Assembly: GCA_030146905.1 (NCBI GenBank)
Contig: JASLAV010000137.1
Location: forward strand, 1-9,560
Length of the DNA: 9,560 nt
DNA from: Lentzea sp.
Lineage (GTDB): Bacteria; Actinomycetota; Actinomycetes; Mycobacteriales; Pseudonocardiaceae
Direction of reading: 5' to 3'
Part shown: piece after piece, positions 7,781-9,560 of the stretch
How the letters are laid out: each line of letters begins with the position of its first letter
How positions within the stretch are numbered: position 1 is the first letter of the stretch
Notes under the pieces: model-generated
Databases searched by the model: none
Told to the model about the DNA's origin: nothing
Seen by the model: only the letters and a program-made list of their open reading frames with translations
Made by a program: the position numbers and the translations under genes

Positions 7781-9354
7781 CGTTGGATGGCGGGCAGCGG
7801 AGTCCGCTTCACCTCCTCGGGAATCAAGCCGCTGATCTTCGCCTCTAGCGTGAGTTCCTTGCCGTCGGCCGACGTGGCCTTGATGTGCAGGATGCCGTCG
7901 CTGCCCAGCCGGAACGCGACCAGCAGTGGCTGACCGGCCGGCCCCGGCGGCAGCTTCACCAGATCGCCCGCGACCAGTTCGAGGTTGTCGTGGATCTCCT
8001 CGCTGAGCATGTCGGTGGTCGACTCGTAGACTGCGATGCGGACGGACTCCTGGTCGTCCTCGACCGTGCCGAAGGTTTCCTCCGGGTTCGTGGGGATCTC
8101 GTCGTTGGGCCTGATCAGCCAAGAGACGATCTTGTCGCCGTCTGGTCGGCGGCGTTCGCGGATCACCGCGATGCCGTAGCCCTTCGACGTGACATTGACG
8201 ATCTTGGGCAGCGGCTTGCCGCCCGGTAGTCCCTGCAGCGGCGCCTCGGTGCCGTCCGGGTCGGCGCTGATGCCGCTGGCGGCGAACAGCGCGGCACCCT
8301 TCGCGACGATCTGGTCGGGGTCTGCCAGTTGGGGCGTCGGCAGGTCGGGAAACTCGCCCGCCAGCCGTTGTTTGATCGCTGGGGAGTGGGACATGCCGCC
8401 GACCAGCAGCAGCTCGTCGATGCGGTCGACGCCCTTCTCTCCGGCGTGACCCAGCACGTCCTTCGTGAAGTCCAGCGTCCTGCCGACCAGGTCGGCCGTG
8501 GCCTCCTCGAACTCCCGCCGGGTGATCTCGATCTTGGCGCGATCGCCGTTCGCGATCACCGTGCCGGTGTAGCTGTCCCTGCGGCTCAACGCCTTCTTGG
8601 CCTCTTCGGCGAGCAGTTCGATGGTGCCCGCCGCGTCGAGGTCGAGCCGAGGGTCTTTGCCGTTGTACTGCTCCCCGAACTTCTCGCAGATCAGCTCCAC
8701 AACGCGGGTGTCCCAGTCCGCACCGCCCAACTGGTGGTCCCCGCCCGTTGCGATCACCCGGATCTCGGCCTGCGACACCTTGATGATCGTGACGTCGAAC
8801 GTGCCGCCGCCGAGGTCGTACACGAGGACCGTGCGTTCGGCTCCGGGCGAGACGAGCCCGTACGCGATCGCCGCGGCCGTCGGTTCGTTGATGATGTTGA
8901 TGATCTCGAGGCCCGCCATCTCCCCGGCGTCGCGGGTCGCCTGACGTTCGGCGGCGCCGAAGTAGGCCGGCACCGTGATCACGACGTCGGCGATCGGGCT
9001 GCTCGTGGGAACCTCCAGGCCGAGCACGCTCAGTGCGTCCTCCACGACTTGGCGCAGGATGATCGCGGACACGCGTTGCGGGTAGTGCTCCTGGCCGTCA
9101 ATCTCGACGGTGTAGCCCTCCTCGCCCATGTGCCGCTTGATGAGCGAGACGACGCGATCCGGTTCGTTGTTCAGCTCGTTCTTCGCGAACTTGCCGACCG
9201 TGACGTTGCCGCTCTGCTCGAAGTACACGACCGACGGCGTGGTGAGGTCGCCCTCTTGGTTGGGCAGCACGGACACCCGCTGGTTCTCATCCAGCGAGGC
9301 GACGCAGGAATAGGTCGTCCCCAGGTCGATGCCGAGAACGGGGCGCGTGGTCAT
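7777..9354 (-). CDS. Hsp70/DnaK-family chaperone without a helical lid
   Basis: This 525-residue protein is an ATP-dependent Hsp70-type chaperone. The nucleotide-binding domain is complete: phosphate-1 motif IDLGTTYS at 9-16, the catalytic lysine region IKRHMG at about 72-77, NEPTAAA at 157-163, phosphate-2 motif YDLGGGTFDV at 179-188, and the adenosine motif LLVGGMSHS at 316-324. A beta-type substrate-binding region covers about 385-508 (PNDEIPTNPEETFGT at 416-430). The protein then stops after about 17 further residues. Canonical DnaK runs to roughly 610-640 residues with an alpha-helical lid, which is absent here. In the DnaK segment GDTHLGG the threonine near the gamma-phosphate is replaced by histidine (GDHQLGG, His207). 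The start ATG is preceded by GAAGGA at six bases. The stop overlaps the next gene's GTG. It is probably a dedicated chaperone of this operon, not the housekeeping DnaK: no grpE or dnaJ lies beside it. Confidence 0.95.
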   Translation of the reverse strand: MTTRPVLGIDLGTTYSCVASLDENQRVSVLPNQEGDLTTPSVVYFEQSGNVTVGKFAKNELNNEPDRVVSLIKRHMGEEGYTVEIDGQEHYPQRVSAIILRQVVEDALSVLGLEVPTSSPIADVVITVPAYFGAAERQATRDAGEMAGLEIINIINEPTAAAIAYGLVSPGAERTVLVYDLGGGTFDVTIIKVSQAEIRVIATGGDHQLGGADWDTRVVELICEKFGEQYNGKDPRLDLDAAGTIELLAEEAKKALSRRDSYTGTVIANGDRAKIEITRREFEEATADLVGRTLDFTKDVLGHAGEKGVDRIDELLLVGGMSHSPAIKQRLAGEFPDLPTPQLADPDQIVAKGAALFAASGISADPDGTEAPLQGLPGGKPLPKIVNVTSKGYGIAVIRERRRPDGDKIVSWLIRPNDEIPTNPEETFGTVEDDQESVRIAVYESTTDMLSEEIHDNLELVAGDLVKLPPGPAGQPLLVAFRLGSDGILHIKATSADGKELTLEAKISGLIPEEVKRTPLPAIQR

Positions 9355-9560
9355 GAATTGTCCTTCGTGGTCGGCGGTTTTGGGTCCTGGAGGAAATCGA
9401 GCGATCGGGACCGGCGTGCCAGCGGTGGCGAGTCGTCCTTGCGCAGTTCGCGCACCAGGTCGTCATGGGCGAGCGTGGGGCCGACGACCTTCGGCGTCTG
9501 GTGCGGAACCGTCGGCTGGACTCTAGGTGTGCGTCGCCTCAGGTGGAGGAACAGCCCGGC
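9351..9560 (-). CDS. 3' end of an unknown, possibly membrane-anchored protein (partial)
   Basis: The frame stays open from the window edge to a TGA at 9353-9351 that overlaps the next gene's ATG as ATGA, giving the last 69 residues of a protein whose start lies outside the window. The visible part opens with the hydrophobic stretch AGLFLHL followed at once by RRR. That is what the inner end of a transmembrane helix looks like, and a polar Pro/Lys/Arg/Asp-rich tail follows, ending in TTKDNS. No catalytic motif is visible. The codons are G/C-rich at the third position, like the downstream genes, and the four-base stop/start overlap places it in the same operon as the Hsp70 gene. A membrane protein with a cytoplasmic C-terminal tail is an inference from very little sequence; the function is unknown. 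Confidence 0.65.
   Translation of the reverse strand, partial: AGLFLHLRRRTPRVQPTVPHQTPKVVGPTLAHDDLVRELRKDDSPPLARRSRSLDFLQDPKPPTTKDNS
9361..9366 (-). promoter_or_regulatory. Ribosome binding site of the Hsp70-like gene
   Basis: GAAGGA on the minus strand lies six bases upstream of the ATG at 9354. It supports that start, although the upstream gene's stop codon overlaps it. Confidence 0.7.

Noticed and set aside
7781..8122. N-terminal extension of the FN3 protein frame by 114 codons into hsp70.
   Set aside because: The extension overlaps conserved Hsp70 coding sequence and reads as Arg/Gly/Ala-rich noise. The GTG at 7780 with GTGA overlap matches the other junctions of the operon.
7777..9354. 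Housekeeping dnaK as identity of the Hsp70 gene.
   Set aside because: The protein is about 90-110 residues too short, lacks the lid, and has no grpE, dnaJ or hspR next to it, so the symbol dnaK was not assigned.
1..9560. Promoters, terminators, tRNAs, insertion sequences and CRISPR repeats.
   Set aside because: Genes overlap throughout, leaving no intergenic space. I saw no convincing stem-loop with T-run, inverted terminal repeats, tRNA-like sequence or spaced repeat series on either strand.

Overview
The window is high-GC DNA with strongly G/C-biased third codon positions, frequent GTG starts and protein families typical of filamentous, multicellular actinobacteria. A Pseudonocardiales-like or Streptomyces-like host is my inference; there is no rRNA or other marker to place it. 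All real coding capacity is on the minus strand, so the genes read from position 9560 down to 1.

In order of transcription the layout is: (1) the 3' end of an unknown, possibly membrane-anchored protein (9351-9560, cut by the window edge); (2) an Hsp70/DnaK-like chaperone lacking the helical lid (7777-9354); (3) an 847-residue protein with a helical N-terminus that may contain a degenerate J-like domain, followed by about four fibronectin-III-like beta domains (5237-7780); (4) a soluble zinc-ribbon plus TRAFAC-type GTPase (4131-5240); (5) a GTPase-associated protein 1 (GAP1) homologue with the type-2 N-terminal domain (1924-4134); (6) a second GTPase of the same type with membrane segments and its own zinc-ribbon block (335-1924); (7) a 45-residue single-pass membrane peptide (201-338); (8) the start of a further protein in a shifted frame (1-235, cut by the window edge), which may be the frameshifted continuation of gene 7.

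Every well-defined junction overlaps by 1 or 4 bases (ATGA, GTGA or TGATG), and no gene-free stretch longer than a few bases exists. The window is therefore internal to one translationally coupled operon. I see no promoter, terminator, tRNA, mobile element or CRISPR array.

GAP1 together with a pair of 'double-GTPase' proteins is known from comparative genomics as the core of predicted NTP-dependent conflict or immunity systems, enriched in multicellular bacteria. The model I infer is a membrane-docked GTPase switch (genes 5, 6 and probably 4), coupled to a chaperone/adaptor module (genes 2 and 3), with the effector or sensor perhaps among the truncated genes at the two edges. The Hsp70 plus FN3 plus GAP1/two-GTPase combination, the lidless Hsp70, the possible J-like adaptor and the frameshift-like junction at about 200-205 are the points most worth following up.
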